Positions 16,148 through 24,886 of a stretch of 64,000 nt of DNA are shown in pieces. The position numbers and the translations under genes were made by a program. Below the pieces are notes generated by a model, which made no database searches, had not been told where the DNA came from, and saw only the letters and a program-made list of their open reading frames with translations. The stretch's first letter is position 1. Each line of letters begins with the position of its first letter. The stretch comes from CAWDCV01 sp963728125. GTDB taxonomy: Bacteria > Actinomycetota > Actinomycetes > CAWDCV01. The DNA lies in assembly GCA_963728125.1 (NCBI GenBank), contig CAVSIZ010000013.1, positions 1 through 64,000 on the forward strand, written 5' to 3'.

Positions 16148-17551
16148 GTGGGACGCACTCTGGCGGAAAAGGTCTGGGACGCGCACGTCGTCAAGCGCGT
16201 CGACGGCGAGCCCGACCTGCTCTACATCGACCTTCACCTCGTCCACGAGGTCACCAGCCCGCAAGCGTTCGACGGGCTGCGCGCCTCCGGCCGGCGAGTA
16301 CGGCGACCAGACCTGACGCTCGCCACCGAGGACCACAACGTTCCCACGCTTGGCATCGAGCTCCCCATCGCTGACGCCGTTTCCCGCGAGCAGGTCGACA
16401 CGCTGCGTCGCAACTGCGCCGAGTTCGGCATTCGCCTGCATCGGATGGGGGACGCCGAGCAGGGCATCGTCCACATCATCGGGCCGCAACTCGGCCTGAC
16501 CCAGCCGGGGATGACGGTCGTCTGCGGCGACAGCCACACGTCGACCCATGGCGCGTTCGGCGCGTTGGCGTTCGGTATCGGCACGAGCGAGGTCGAGCAC
16601 GTCCTCGCCACCCAGACGCTGTCCTTGCGCCCCTTCAGCACGATGGCGATCACCGTGAATGGGATCCTGCCGCGCGGAGTCACCGCCAAGGACCTGGTGC
16701 TCGCCATCATCGCCAAGATCGGCACTGGCGGCGGTCAGGGGTACGTCATCGAGTACCGCGGCTCGGCCATCGAGGCACTGTCGATGGAAGCGCGGATGAC
16801 CATCTGCAACATGTCGATCGAAGCGGGAGCGCGGGCCGGGATGATCGCGCCCGACGACGTCACCTTCGACTACCTCGAGGGGCGACCGCACGCCCCGAGC
16901 GGCAATGAGTGGAACGCGGCCGTCGAGCAGTGGCGGCAGCTGCGCAGCGACGACGACGCGGTCTTCGACACTGAGGTCGTTATCGATGCCGCGGAACTGT
17001 CGCCGTACGTCACCTGGGGAACCAACCCGGGCCAAGGCCTGCCGCTCACGGACAGCGTTCCCGATCCCGAGGCGTACGAACACGAGACGCAGCGCGCTGC
17101 CGCTCGTCGAGCTCTGGAGTACATGGGCCTCACAGCAGGGACCCCGCTGCGAGACATCCACGTCGACACCGTCTTCGTGGGTTCGTGCACGAACGGGCGG
17201 ATCGAGGATCTGCGTGCTGCAGCCGAGGTGCTGCGCGGTCATCAGGTCGCGTCAGGGGTACGGATGCTCGTCGTCCCCGGCTCGATGCGAGTCAAGGCGC
17301 AGGCCGAGGTAGAAGGGCTCGACAAGGTGTTCCTCGATGCTGGCGCCGAGTGGCGAAGTGCCGGCTGTTCGATGTGTCTCGGCATGAATCCCGATCAGCT
17401 CGCGCCGGGCGAACGCAGCGCGTCGACGTCGAACCGGAACTTTGAGGGTCGCCAGGGCAAGGGCGGACGCACCCACCTCGTCTCGCCACTGGTAGCTGCC
17501 GCAACTGCCGTCACTGGGCACCTGTCATCGCCGGCCGAGCTGGGGAGTTGA
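16148..17551 (+). CDS. leuC: 3-isopropylmalate dehydratase large subunit
   Basis: The large subunit of the [4Fe-4S] enzyme that isomerises 2-isopropylmalate to 3-isopropylmalate in leucine synthesis. It has 467 residues, the normal length. The cluster ligands are Cys347 in VGSCTNGRIED and Cys407 and Cys410 in AGCSMCLGMNPD. GDSHTSTHGAFGALAFGIGTSEVEHVLATQ is the family active-site region. The GTG at 16148 follows AAGGAGG. leuD follows after four bases, so the two subunits are made from one operon. Confidence 0.97.
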   Translation: MGRTLAEKVWDAHVVKRVDGEPDLLYIDLHLVHEVTSPQAFDGLRASGRRVRRPDLTLATEDHNVPTLGIELPIADAVSREQVDTLRRNCAEFGIRLHRMGDAEQGIVHIIGPQLGLTQPGMTVVCGDSHTSTHGAFGALAFGIGTSEVEHVLATQTLSLRPFSTMAITVNGILPRGVTAKDLVLAIIAKIGTGGGQGYVIEYRGSAIEALSMEARMTICNMSIEAGARAGMIAPDDVTFDYLEGRPHAPSGNEWNAAVEQWRQLRSDDDAVFDTEVVIDAAELSPYVTWGTNPGQGLPLTDSVPDPEAYEHETQRAAARRALEYMGLTAGTPLRDIHVDTVFVGSCTNGRIEDLRAAAEVLRGHQVASGVRMLVVPGSMRVKAQAEVEGLDKVFLDAGAEWRSAGCSMCLGMNPDQLAPGERSASTSNRNFEGRQGKGGRTHLVSPLVAAATAVTGHLSSPAELGS

Positions 17552-17555
17552 CCGC

Positions 17556-18152
17556 ATGGAGAAGTTCACGGTCCACACCGGACGAGTTCTGCCGCTTCGG
17601 CGCAGTGACGTCGACACCGACCAGATCATTCCGGCGGTATGGCTGAAGAAAGTGACGAGAACCGGCTTCGGAGCAGGCCTCTTCGAGACGTGGCGAGCAG
17701 ACCCCGAGTTCGTCCTGCACCGACCTGAGCACCGCGGTGCGACGATCCTCGTCGGGGGACCAAACTTCGGTACGGGGTCGTCCCGCGAGCATGCCGTCTG
17801 GGCCCTCCAGGACCACGGCTTCCGTGCCGTCATCTCTGCCAAGTTCGCGGACATCTTCCGCGGTAATGCGGCGAAGGGCGGACTGCTTACGGTGGAGCTT
17901 CCCCAGGACGCCGTCGAAGAGCTCTGGCAGCTCGTCGAGGAGCGCCCCGATACACCGGTGACGGTCGACCTCGAGACTCGCAGCATCACGGCGGGAAGCT
18001 GGTCGCGCGAGTTCGACATCGACGACTACACCCGCTGGCGCTTGCTCGAGGGGCTCGATGACATCGGGTTGACCATGCGGCACATCGACGCCATCGACGG
18101 CTTCGAGCTACGGCGCCCTGGCTGGCATCCGACCACGGTCCCTACCGGGTGA
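17556..18152 (+). CDS. leuD: 3-isopropylmalate dehydratase small subunit
   Basis: The swivel-domain subunit partnering LeuC, 198 residues. RSDVDTDQIIPAVWLK near the start and NFGTGSSREHAVWALQDHGFRAVI in the middle are the substrate-recognition loop and the conserved GSSREHA motif. It starts four bases after leuC with GGGGAG as ribosome binding site. Its stop overlaps the GTG of a 68-residue ORF. Confidence 0.97.
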   Translation: MEKFTVHTGRVLPLRRSDVDTDQIIPAVWLKKVTRTGFGAGLFETWRADPEFVLHRPEHRGATILVGGPNFGTGSSREHAVWALQDHGFRAVISAKFADIFRGNAAKGGLLTVELPQDAVEELWQLVEERPDTPVTVDLETRSITAGSWSREFDIDDYTRWRLLEGLDDIGLTMRHIDAIDGFELRRPGWHPTTVPTG

Positions 18153-18355
18153 CAGTTGGCGACGCGGATCGAATCTCCAACGATCTGCGAGAGGCAACGC
18201 ACCTGCTCCATCGCCTGCGGGACGACGATCCCGCGAAGGCAATGATGCAACGTCGACTCATCGCCATCACATCGACGATGAAGCGCGACGCACAGCGCGC
18301 CCGCGACCGGCTCGAGCGGTTGCTCGAAGAGTTGCGGAAATACAAGGGTTTCTAG
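18149..18355 (+). CDS. Small helical protein coupled to leuD, unknown function
   Basis: A 68-residue protein starting at a GTG inside the leuD stop (GTGA), so it is probably co-translated. It is almost entirely charged helix, with a heptad-like C-terminal half (KRDAQRARDRLERLLEELRK) and no cysteines or membrane segment. I do not recognise a family. The codon pattern and coupling argue that it is a real gene. It lies between leuD and the HU gene, so it could belong to either unit. Confidence 0.6.
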   Translation: MTVGDADRISNDLREATHLLHRLRDDDPAKAMMQRRLIAITSTMKRDAQRARDRLERLLEELRKYKGF

Positions 18356-18444
18356 GCGTTGCGCCGCATGGAATGGGGCATGCTGTCCGTACTTTGATTG
18401 CGAGGCCGAGCGCCGGTCCGCAGCGTCATGCTCTAGGGGGAGCA

Positions 18445-19083
18445 GTGAACAAGGCTCAGCTCGTCGATCATCTTTCGGATCAGTTCGGTGGGAAAAGGCA
18501 AGCGTCTGAGGCACTTGACCACGTGCTGGACGCGATCCAGCGCACCGTGACGGCGGGCGAGAAGGTCGTCATCACGGGATTCGGTGTGTTCGAAAAGGTT
18601 GACCGCCCCGCGCGAACCGCGCGCAACCCAGCCACCGGGGAACGCGTCAAGGTCAAGAAAACCTCGGTGCCCAAGTTCCGTCCGGGCTCGGATTTCAAGA
18701 GCTTCGTGAGTGGCGCGAAGAAGCTGCCGAAGGCCGCCGCGGGCGCTGCGAAGAAGGCGACGAGTTCGGTGACCGGTGCCGCGACCGGCGGTGCTGCGGC
18801 GGCGAAGAAGACTGCGGGCACGACGAAGACGGCGGCAGCCAGGAAGACCACGGCGGCCAAGACCACCGCCACGAGGTCGGCGCCTGCCAAGAAGACCACG
18901 GCCACGAAGAAGGCCACCGCCAGGAAGAAGGCCACGCCCGCCAAGAGGGCCACGGCTACGAAGAAGACTGCGGCCACGAAGAAGGCGGCGCCGGCAAAGG
19001 CCGCAACCAGGTCGACCGCGAAGAAGACGACTGCCAGGTCGTCGTCAGCAACGACGACGAAGCGGGCCGCAAAGAAGGCGTAG
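18445..19083 (+). CDS. hupB: HU-family nucleoid protein with lysine-rich C-terminal tail
   Basis: A 212-residue histone-like DNA-binding protein. Residues 1-90 form the HU fold (MNKAQLVDHLSDQFGG, GFGVFEKVDRPARTARNPATGE, PKFRPGSDFK). Residues 95-212 are a disordered Lys/Ala/Thr tail with PAKKT/ATKKA-type repeats, as in mycobacterial HupB and Streptomyces HupS; the tail binds DNA and resembles eukaryotic H1. The GTG at 18445 follows AGGGGGAG. The frame is open back to 18373, but that part is not HU-like. The position after leuCD is conserved in mycobacteria. Confidence 0.95.
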   Translation: MNKAQLVDHLSDQFGGKRQASEALDHVLDAIQRTVTAGEKVVITGFGVFEKVDRPARTARNPATGERVKVKKTSVPKFRPGSDFKSFVSGAKKLPKAAAGAAKKATSSVTGAATGGAAAAKKTAGTTKTAAARKTTAAKTTATRSAPAKKTTATKKATARKKATPAKRATATKKTAATKKAAPAKAATRSTAKKTTARSSSATTTKRAAKKA

Positions 19084-19125
19084 GGCGGCGGTTCCCGGGA
19101 TCGGCAGCCGCCCGGTCCCGGGAAC

Positions 19126-19362
19126 TCACATGGGATCGGGCAGCGTCGCAATCGTCAGGAACACGATGCGCGGCGCAGCTTCCGCTGCCTCGCCGATCTG
19201 AGCCGGGCGCTGGAAACGAAGCCGTACGCGCTGACCGACCCGGAGCAAACGCACGCCTCCTGCGTCGAACGCGAGGGCATCGAACGGCAACTCGACCCCG
19301 TCGTCGAGCAGCACCGTCCCCGAGCGCGTTGCAGGGACGAACGACCTGACGGTTGCATGCAC
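19126..19362 (-). CDS. Cold-shock-domain-like small protein
   Basis: A 78-residue protein with a pattern like a cold-shock or S1-type beta barrel: VRSFVPATRSGTVLLDDGVELPFD, then VGQRVRLRF. Classical RNP motifs are not intact, so nucleic-acid binding is only inferred. It is convergent with hupB and lies ten bases downstream of fbiD on the same strand. No ribosome binding site is evident before the ATG at 19362, so translation may depend on fbiD. Similar small ORFs next to fbiD are common in actinobacteria. Confidence 0.65.
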   Translation of the reverse strand: MHATVRSFVPATRSGTVLLDDGVELPFDALAFDAGGVRLLRVGQRVRLRFQRPAQIGEAAEAAPRIVFLTIATLPDPM

Positions 19363-19371
19363 GCAGGCAGG

Positions 19372-20034
19372 CTAACCGGGCAAGCTCGCGAGAACCGCCT
19401 GCGTTCGCGGCCCGAGGACCAGCCGCTCGGCGTCCCACAGGTCGACCTGCGTGTCGACGTCGCGCCGCAACGTCGACAGCGCGTCCGACTCGATCTCCCG
19501 TACGCCGGCGGCTCGATGCTTGGCACGGCTGCGGGGGCCGAACTGTGGGCGGAATTCGCCCAGCGACCGGGCAACCAGCAGCGTCGTTCCGACGCCCGCG
19601 CCATCCGCGACGAACGACGCGGGAACCGACGCGGATAGGTCTAGCGCGTGCTCGAGTTCCCCAGGTCGCAGCGCCGGCAGGTCCGCGGACAGCGCGCCGA
19701 CACCGGAAACCGGATACAGCTGCTTCGCTTCCACGGCGCCGTGGATGAGTGCAGGGTTGAGACCGGCGTCGGGCGTGTCCGCAACAACGTCGGCACCGAG
19801 GCTGGAGAGCAGTACGGACGCTGCGGGTTCGTCGGTAACCACGACGACGCCATCGACGAGCGGGCACTGCAGCGCGGCAGCCACGGTGTCCGCAGCGAAG
19901 GCGAGGGCCAGCTCGGCCCGGAGATCGACGGGAAGCTCTACCAACCGCGTTTTCGCCCGCGCGAGCCGCTTCACCGGCACGACCAGGGTCCACGCATCGA
20001 TTGGTGTGGTCTCCACGCCGATCGATCCTGTCAC
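19372..20034 (-). CDS. fbiD: Phosphoenolpyruvate guanylyltransferase (coenzyme F420)
   Basis: A 220-residue CofC/FbiD-family nucleotidyltransferase. It activates phosphoenolpyruvate (lactyl phosphate in archaea) with GTP to make the precursor of the F420 side chain. Family features are VVPVKRLARAKTRL at the N-terminus (the GTP-binding Lys/Arg loop), the VVVVTDEPA strand, and SADLPALRPGEL, the metal-binding Asp region. The probable GTG start gives MTGSIGVETTPIDAWTLVVPV. It is divergent from the acyltransferase gene, as Rv2983 is located near gpsA in mycobacteria. The organism therefore likely makes F420. Confidence 0.9.
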   Translation of the reverse strand: MTGSIGVETTPIDAWTLVVPVKRLARAKTRLVELPVDLRAELALAFAADTVAAALQCPLVDGVVVVTDEPAASVLLSSLGADVVADTPDAGLNPALIHGAVEAKQLYPVSGVGALSADLPALRPGELEHALDLSASVPASFVADGAGVGTTLLVARSLGEFRPQFGPRSRAKHRAAGVREIESDALSTLRRDVDTQVDLWDAERLVLGPRTQAVLASLPG

Positions 20035-20115
20035 CGCCTGCTCGACACGACGTCATGTGGCGGCGAGACTCGACTCCTTCGCCGTCCCTGCCGGGGACCG
20101 ACCTGGAGGGGGATC

Positions 20116-20874
20116 GTGCCACCGACGAACATCGGTCCCTGGATGCGGCTGGCTGTGATCGTGCTGAAGCCGACGCTGACAGCGCTCACCAGGCGGGATT
20201 GGTACGGCATGCAGAACATCCCGCGTACCGACGGGGTGGTCGTGTGTCCCAACCACCTCTCGTACGCGGATCCGCTGACGTTCGCGCACTTCCTGTACGA
20301 CGCCGGGCGCGCACCGCGCTTCCTCGCCAAGGCAGCGCTGTTCGACATCCCGTTCATCGGAAGACTGCTCCGCGGAGCCGGACAGATTCCTGTCTTCCGT
20401 GCCACGCAAGATGCATCGCTGGCGTTCAGTGCTGCGGTCACCGCGGTAGAGCGCGGCGAGTGCGTCTGCATCTATCCGGAAGGAACCGTCTCGCGGGATC
20501 CGCAGCTGTGGCCGATGGTCGGCAAGACCGGTGCGGCGCGCGTGGCCCTGGCCACCGGTGCGCCGGTCATCCCGGTCGCCCAGTGGGGCCCGCAGGAGAT
20601 ACTGGCGCCGTACCAGAAGATGCCGCACATCCTCAAGCGACATCGGATCCGCATCATGGCCGGGCCTCCGGTGGACCTGTCCGAGTACGCGAACCAAGAG
20701 CTGACTGCCACCGTGCTGTACGAGGCCACTGAGAAGATCATGGCTGCCATCACGGCGATGCTCGCCGACATCCGTGGCGAGGCAGCGCCGCTCGAGCGCT
20801 ATGACCCGCGAGAGCTCGACATCCCGCGGATCGGCAACCCGTACCGGCGGCTGGCTGAGCGGAGCTCGGCGTGA
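20116..20874 (+). CDS. 1-acyl-sn-glycerol-3-phosphate acyltransferase (PlsC family)
   Basis: A 252-residue membrane-associated acyltransferase predicted to add the second acyl chain in phosphatidic acid synthesis. The motif NHLSYADP (HX4D) is near residue 46, PEGTVSRD near residue 126 binds the glycerol phosphate, and GAPVIPVAQWG is motif IV. The GTG at 20116 was chosen because GGAGGGG lies just upstream; the open frame extends further but is not protein-like. Its stop overlaps the gpsA start (GTGA). The neighbouring glycerol-3-phosphate synthesis step supports a phospholipid role. The acyl specificity is unknown. Confidence 0.88.
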   Translation: MPPTNIGPWMRLAVIVLKPTLTALTRRDWYGMQNIPRTDGVVVCPNHLSYADPLTFAHFLYDAGRAPRFLAKAALFDIPFIGRLLRGAGQIPVFRATQDASLAFSAAVTAVERGECVCIYPEGTVSRDPQLWPMVGKTGAARVALATGAPVIPVAQWGPQEILAPYQKMPHILKRHRIRIMAGPPVDLSEYANQELTATVLYEATEKIMAAITAMLADIRGEAAPLERYDPRELDIPRIGNPYRRLAERSSA

Positions 20875-21878
20875 CCCGCGCCGCTGTCTTCGGCACGGGA
20901 TCGTGGGGAACGGCATTCGCTGCCGTTCTTGCAGACGCTGGCACCGATGTCGTCCTCTGCGGTCGGGATCCTGACCTGTGTGACGTCATCAACCGCACGC
21001 ACGAGAATCCCGTCTATCACCCGGGCATCGAGTTACCGCTGACTCTCAAGGCCACGTCGGACGCGGGCGCGGCTCTCGCTGACGCAGATCTCGTCGTCCT
21101 CGCGATCCCGTCGCAGGTGCTGCGCAGCAACCTGGCTACCTGGGCGCCGGCGCTGCCGGACGACTCCATCCTCGTGTCGCTGATGAAGGGCATCGAGCTC
21201 GGCACCGCCAAGCGGATGAGCGAAGTCATCAGCGATACGGCTGACGTGCCGCTCGACCGTGTCGCGGTAGTGAGCGGGCCGAACCTCGCCCGCGAGATCG
21301 CGCTGCGGCAGCCCGCAGCAAGCGTGGTGGCGTGCAGTGCTCTCAACGTTGCCGATCGTCTTCAGGTGGCCTGCCACACGCCGTACTTCCGGCCGTACAC
21401 AAACGTCGACGTTGTCGGCTGCGAGCTCGGTGGCGCCGTCAAGAACGTCATCGCCCTCGCGGTTGGCATGGCCGTCGGTATGGGTCTCGGTGCGAACGCT
21501 CAGGCGTCGCTCATCACTCGCGGATTGGCTGAGACGGCACGGCTGGGTACCGCGCTCGGTGCAGACCCGATGACCTTCGCCGGGTTGGCCGGGCTCGGTG
21601 ACCTGGTAGCGACCTGCTCCTCGCCGCTGTCGCGCAACCGCACGTTCGGGGAGAACCTCGGTCACGGCATGTCCCTCGAGGAGGTCGTGGCCATCACGAG
21701 CCAGACTGCCGAGGGCGTAAAGACCTGCCAGTCGGTGCTCGACCTGGCGCAGCGCCACGGCGTGGACGTGCCCATCATCGAAGCCGTCGTCGCGGTGGTA
21801 CGAGACGGAGCATCGCCGACGGACGTCGTGGAGATGCTGATGTCCCGAACGCCCAAGGCGGAGCGGCACGGACATTGA
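20871..21878 (+). CDS. gpsA: Glycerol-3-phosphate dehydrogenase (NAD(P)+)
   Basis: A 335-residue cytoplasmic enzyme that reduces dihydroxyacetone phosphate to sn-glycerol 3-phosphate, the phospholipid backbone. The Rossmann motif GTGSWGTAFA is near residue 8, and the catalytic region contains GCELGGAVKNVIALAVGMAVGMGLG and GLGDLVATCSSPLSRNR. It is translationally coupled to the upstream acyltransferase (GTGA) and is followed closely by ddl. Confidence 0.96.
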   Translation: MTRAAVFGTGSWGTAFAAVLADAGTDVVLCGRDPDLCDVINRTHENPVYHPGIELPLTLKATSDAGAALADADLVVLAIPSQVLRSNLATWAPALPDDSILVSLMKGIELGTAKRMSEVISDTADVPLDRVAVVSGPNLAREIALRQPAASVVACSALNVADRLQVACHTPYFRPYTNVDVVGCELGGAVKNVIALAVGMAVGMGLGANAQASLITRGLAETARLGTALGADPMTFAGLAGLGDLVATCSSPLSRNRTFGENLGHGMSLEEVVAITSQTAEGVKTCQSVLDLAQRHGVDVPIIEAVVAVVRDGASPTDVVEMLMSRTPKAERHGH

Positions 21879-21907
21879 CGGCCGGTGCTGCCGGTAGCCT
21901 CGACGCG

Positions 21908-23026
21908 ATGGACAGTGCTCCCATTCGCAAGCCACGCGTCGCCGTTGTCTTCGGTGGGCGCAGCTCCGAGCACGCGATTTCCTGCGTGACCGCCGGCAGC
22001 GTGCTCGCGGCGATCGACCGCGATCGCTATGACGTCGTGCCGATCGGTATCACCACCGAAGGTCGCTGGGTGCTCGCTGAAGACGCGCCGGAGAAGCTCG
22101 CTATCACCGGTGATCGCTTGCCGAGTGTCGACGAGACAGGGACGTCCGTTGTGCTCGCAGGCGATCCCACCCTCGCCGAGCTGACTGTCCACGAACCCGC
22201 CAAGGTGCCGCAGGCGTTCGGTTCCGTCGACGTGGTGCTACCCCTTCTGCACGGTCCGTACGGCGAGGACGGCACGCTGCAGGGACTCCTCGAACTTGCC
22301 GGCGTTCCCTACGTCGGATCAGGCGTGCTGTCGAGCGCCGCCTGCATGGACAAGCAATACATGAAGGTCGTGCTGGCGGCTGCCGGGCTTCCCGTCGGGG
22401 CGTACGTCGTCGTGCGTCCGCGTGACTGGGAGAGTGATCCGGCCGCCGTACGCCGGGCGATTGACGCGCTCGGGTATCCCGTCTTCGTCAAGCCTGCGCG
22501 CGGTGGCTCCAGCATCGGCATCACCAAGGCGACGGACGCTGACGCGCTCGACGCGGCGATCGAGGCAGCACGTCGCCACGACCCGAAGGTCGTGGTCGAG
22601 GCGCTCGTCGAGGCGCGAGAGATCGAGTGCGGCGTGCTCCAGTCGCAGGGGTTTGCCCCGCCCGACGTGTCGGTCGTCGCCGAGATCGTTGTCGTGGGCG
22701 AGCACGAGTTCTACGACTTCGACGCGAAGTACCTCGATGGCGCGACACGCCTCGACGTACCCGCGAACGTCGACGACGAGGTCGCCGAGCGGATCCGACA
22801 GTTCGCGGCTCGCGCATTCGAGGCGCTGTCATGCGAGGGGTTGGCGCGGGTGGACTTCTTCCTCCGCGCCGACGGTTCCGTCCTCGTGAACGAGGTCAAC
22901 ACCATGCCGGGGTTCACCCCGACCTCGATGTTCCCGCTCGTCTGGGCAGCAAGCGGTGTCGACTACCCGGCGCTGGTGAATCGCCTGCTGCAGACGGCTC
23001 TCGATCGTCCGCTTGGCTTGCGCTGA
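21908..23026 (+). CDS. ddl: D-alanine--D-alanine ligase
   Basis: A 372-residue ATP-grasp ligase that makes the D-Ala-D-Ala dipeptide of peptidoglycan. VVFGGRSSEHAIS is at the start, LLHGPYGEDGTLQG follows, KPARGGSSIGITK is in the ATP-grasp domain, and VNEVNTMPGFTPTSMFP is at the C-terminus. The ATG at 21908 matches the family start. A TTG at 21875 overlapping the gpsA stop would add 11 residues, and neither start has a strong ribosome binding site. The gpsA-ddl order is conserved in mycobacteria. Confidence 0.95.
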   Translation: MDSAPIRKPRVAVVFGGRSSEHAISCVTAGSVLAAIDRDRYDVVPIGITTEGRWVLAEDAPEKLAITGDRLPSVDETGTSVVLAGDPTLAELTVHEPAKVPQAFGSVDVVLPLLHGPYGEDGTLQGLLELAGVPYVGSGVLSSAACMDKQYMKVVLAAAGLPVGAYVVVRPRDWESDPAAVRRAIDALGYPVFVKPARGGSSIGITKATDADALDAAIEAARRHDPKVVVEALVEAREIECGVLQSQGFAPPDVSVVAEIVVVGEHEFYDFDAKYLDGATRLDVPANVDDEVAERIRQFAARAFEALSCEGLARVDFFLRADGSVLVNEVNTMPGFTPTSMFPLVWAASGVDYPALVNRLLQTALDRPLGLR

Positions 23027-23027
23027 C

Positions 23028-23504
23028 TCACCACTCCTCTGAACCGGCTACATCCGCGGTGGGCACGGAGTCCTCGACAGCGTCGGCCAGATCGACCAGG
23101 GCGTTCACCTCGGGGCGGTAGTCCTGCGGGACGGTCACCTCGACAAACGCGGCCCGCCCGAACGTGGTGAAGCGATAGCCGCGCTCGAGCTCCTCCGGAA
23201 ACCACTCCACGCCGTTGACTTCGACCAGCTCCGCGGTGGGGGCGTACGCCGCCGGAGACGACACGCCGCAGCGCAGGATCACCGCGGGGTCGCCCCACGC
23301 AGCGGTCACGTTCGCCTCTGGCGACGTCTCTCGGCGCTCGCCCCCCTGGACCGTGTCCGGCAGGGTCGCCATCAGTCCGTTGCACGCGCTCGCAGCTTGG
23401 TCGTCGGGAGAGGGCGGGTCGACGTCGACCGCACCGCCGCCGCACGCGCTCAGGGCGAGCAGGCACCCACCGGCGCCTGCGGCAACCAGCAGGCGCCGAG
23501 ACAT
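23028..23504 (-). CDS. DUF3515 lipoprotein
   Basis: A 158-residue lipoprotein. It has a short signal (MSRRLLVAAGAGGCLLAL) and the lipobox LSAC, so it should be anchored to the outer face of the membrane. The mature domain fits actinobacterial DUF3515, which is usually found between ddl and thiL. It contains three cysteines beyond the lipid-linked one. Function is unknown. It is convergent with ddl, one base apart, and lies 17 bases downstream of the Lrp-type gene, so it is probably co-transcribed with it. Confidence 0.85.
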   Translation of the reverse strand: MSRRLLVAAGAGGCLLALSACGGGAVDVDPPSPDDQAASACNGLMATLPDTVQGGERRETSPEANVTAAWGDPAVILRCGVSSPAAYAPTAELVEVNGVEWFPEELERGYRFTTFGRAAFVEVTVPQDYRPEVNALVDLADAVEDSVPTADVAGSEEW

Positions 23505-23521
23505 CAGTCGCGAGAGCACTC

Positions 23522-23758
23522 TCAGAGGTGCACCACCGGGCAGGTCAGCGTGCGGGTGATCCCGTCGACACCCTGCACCTTCGCCACGACGAGCTTGCCG
23601 AGCTCGTCGACGTTGCGCGCCTCCGCTCGGACGATGACGTCGTATGGACCGGTGACGTCCTCGGCCATGGTGACACCTTTGATGTCGGCGATCTCGCGGG
23701 CGACGGATGCCGCCTTGCCCACCTCGGTCTGGATCAGGATGTACGCCTGGACAACCAC
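23522..23758 (-). CDS. Stand-alone Lrp/AsnC ligand-binding domain protein
   Basis: A 78-residue protein containing only the RAM (AsnC-type) effector domain and no helix-turn-helix. It reads AYILIQTEVGKAASVAREI, GVTMAEDVTGPYDVIVRAEA, then VQGVDGITRTLTCPVV. The GTG at 23758 follows GGAGGAC. Such single-domain proteins form rings that bind amino acids and can modulate full-length Lrp proteins. The partner is unknown. The DUF3515 gene follows. Confidence 0.85.
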   Translation of the reverse strand: MVVQAYILIQTEVGKAASVAREIADIKGVTMAEDVTGPYDVIVRAEARNVDELGKLVVAKVQGVDGITRTLTCPVVHL

Positions 23759-23825
23759 GTTCGTCCTCCCGACTGCAGGCTCTGGCGAGCGGCGAGGCCA
23801 CACGGTATCGCGACCTGAGACCTTT

Positions 23826-23876
23826 GGAGCAGCCGAGCCGACGAGCGAGGAACGAGCGAGAAGGCGAGCGCGACCA
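23826..23876 (+). repeat. 51-bp dispersed repeat, copy 1
   Basis: The sequence beginning GGAGCAGCCGAGCC and ending GCGAGCGCGACCA is repeated at 27646-27696 with 49 of 51 bases identical. It is rich in GAGCGAG-type words. This copy ends 44 bases before the thiL start, on the same strand as that gene. Confidence 0.85.
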
Positions 23877-23920
23877 GTGTCACTGCGCGCTGTGGTTTTG
23901 CGATGCGAGAGGCTGAGCAC

Positions 23921-24868
23921 GTGACTTCCGACGGCATCGGCGAGCTCGGCGAGTTCGGGTTGATCGCCGCGGTCACTCGGCGGCTTCCGCGCGGCGACGC
24001 GGTGATCCTCGGCCCGGGCGACGATGCCGCGATCGTGCGGGCTCGAGACGGCCGGGTCGTCGCCTCCACCGACCTGCTGGTCGAGAATCATCACTTCCGG
24101 CGGGACTGGGCGCCGGCGTACGACATCGGTCGCCGCGCCGCCGCCGCCAACCTCGCCGACATCGTCGCGATGGGCGCCGTCCCTACGGCGCTGCTCGTCG
24201 GGCTGGCCGCGCCCGCGGATCTCGCGGTGGATTGGGCGCTCGAGCTCGTCGACGGGCTGCGCGACGAGTGCCTGGTGGTGGGCGCGTCCATCGCGGGCGG
24301 CGATGTTTCCAGTGCCGACGCCGTGGTGCTCGGAATCACCGCTCTTGGCGATCTCGAGGGCAACCCGGCCGTGACCCGTGCGGGTGCCCGGCCCGGGGAC
24401 CGCGTGGTTCTCGCCGGTCGCGTCGGCTGGGCAGCTGCTGGCCTCGCCGTGCTCCACCGCGGTTTTCGCTCGCCGCGAGTGCTGGTCGAGGCCTACCGGC
24501 GTCCCGATCCTCCGTACGCGCTTGGGCCTGTGCTCGCTGCGGCCGGTGCCACCTCGATGTGCGACGTGAGCGACGGGCTGGTGCAGGACCTCGGTCACAT
24601 CGCCGCCGCCAGCGAGGTCGGCATCGACATCGACCGCGGCGCGCTACAGCTCACCGATGCCCTACGTGACGTCGGCAACGCCCTCAACGCCGATCCGTAC
24701 GACTGGTTGCTCTCCGGCGGGGATGACCACGCGCTGGTTGCCACGTTGCCCCCCGATGTCGAGCCGCCAGAGTCGTGCACCGTGATCGGTTCGGTCACCG
24801 ACGGAGGAGGCGTGCTTGTCGATGGACGTCCATACGAGGGTCCCGGCGGCCACGACCACTTTGCCTAG
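23921..24868 (+). CDS. thiL: Thiamine-monophosphate kinase
   Basis: A 315-residue enzyme that phosphorylates thiamine monophosphate to the active cofactor thiamine diphosphate. GPGDDAAIV and STDLLVENHHF are the metal- and substrate-binding motifs, and MGAVPTALLVGLAAP and CDVSDGLVQDLGHI are family-typical. The GTG at 23921 has AGAGG eight bases upstream; an ATG at 23903 is the alternative and has no ribosome binding site. thiD follows after 18 bases, so two thiamine steps are clustered. No TPP riboswitch-like sequence is seen upstream. Confidence 0.95.
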   Translation: MTSDGIGELGEFGLIAAVTRRLPRGDAVILGPGDDAAIVRARDGRVVASTDLLVENHHFRRDWAPAYDIGRRAAAANLADIVAMGAVPTALLVGLAAPADLAVDWALELVDGLRDECLVVGASIAGGDVSSADAVVLGITALGDLEGNPAVTRAGARPGDRVVLAGRVGWAAAGLAVLHRGFRSPRVLVEAYRRPDPPYALGPVLAAAGATSMCDVSDGLVQDLGHIAAASEVGIDIDRGALQLTDALRDVGNALNADPYDWLLSGGDDHALVATLPPDVEPPESCTVIGSVTDGGGVLVDGRPYEGPGGHDHFA

Positions 24869-24886
24869 CCGACTGCCTAGGGTCGA

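Noticed and set aside
23759..23920. TPP riboswitch upstream of thiL/thiD
   Set aside because: No CUGAGA-type or other conserved thi-box words were found; the space is taken by the 51-bp dispersed repeat.
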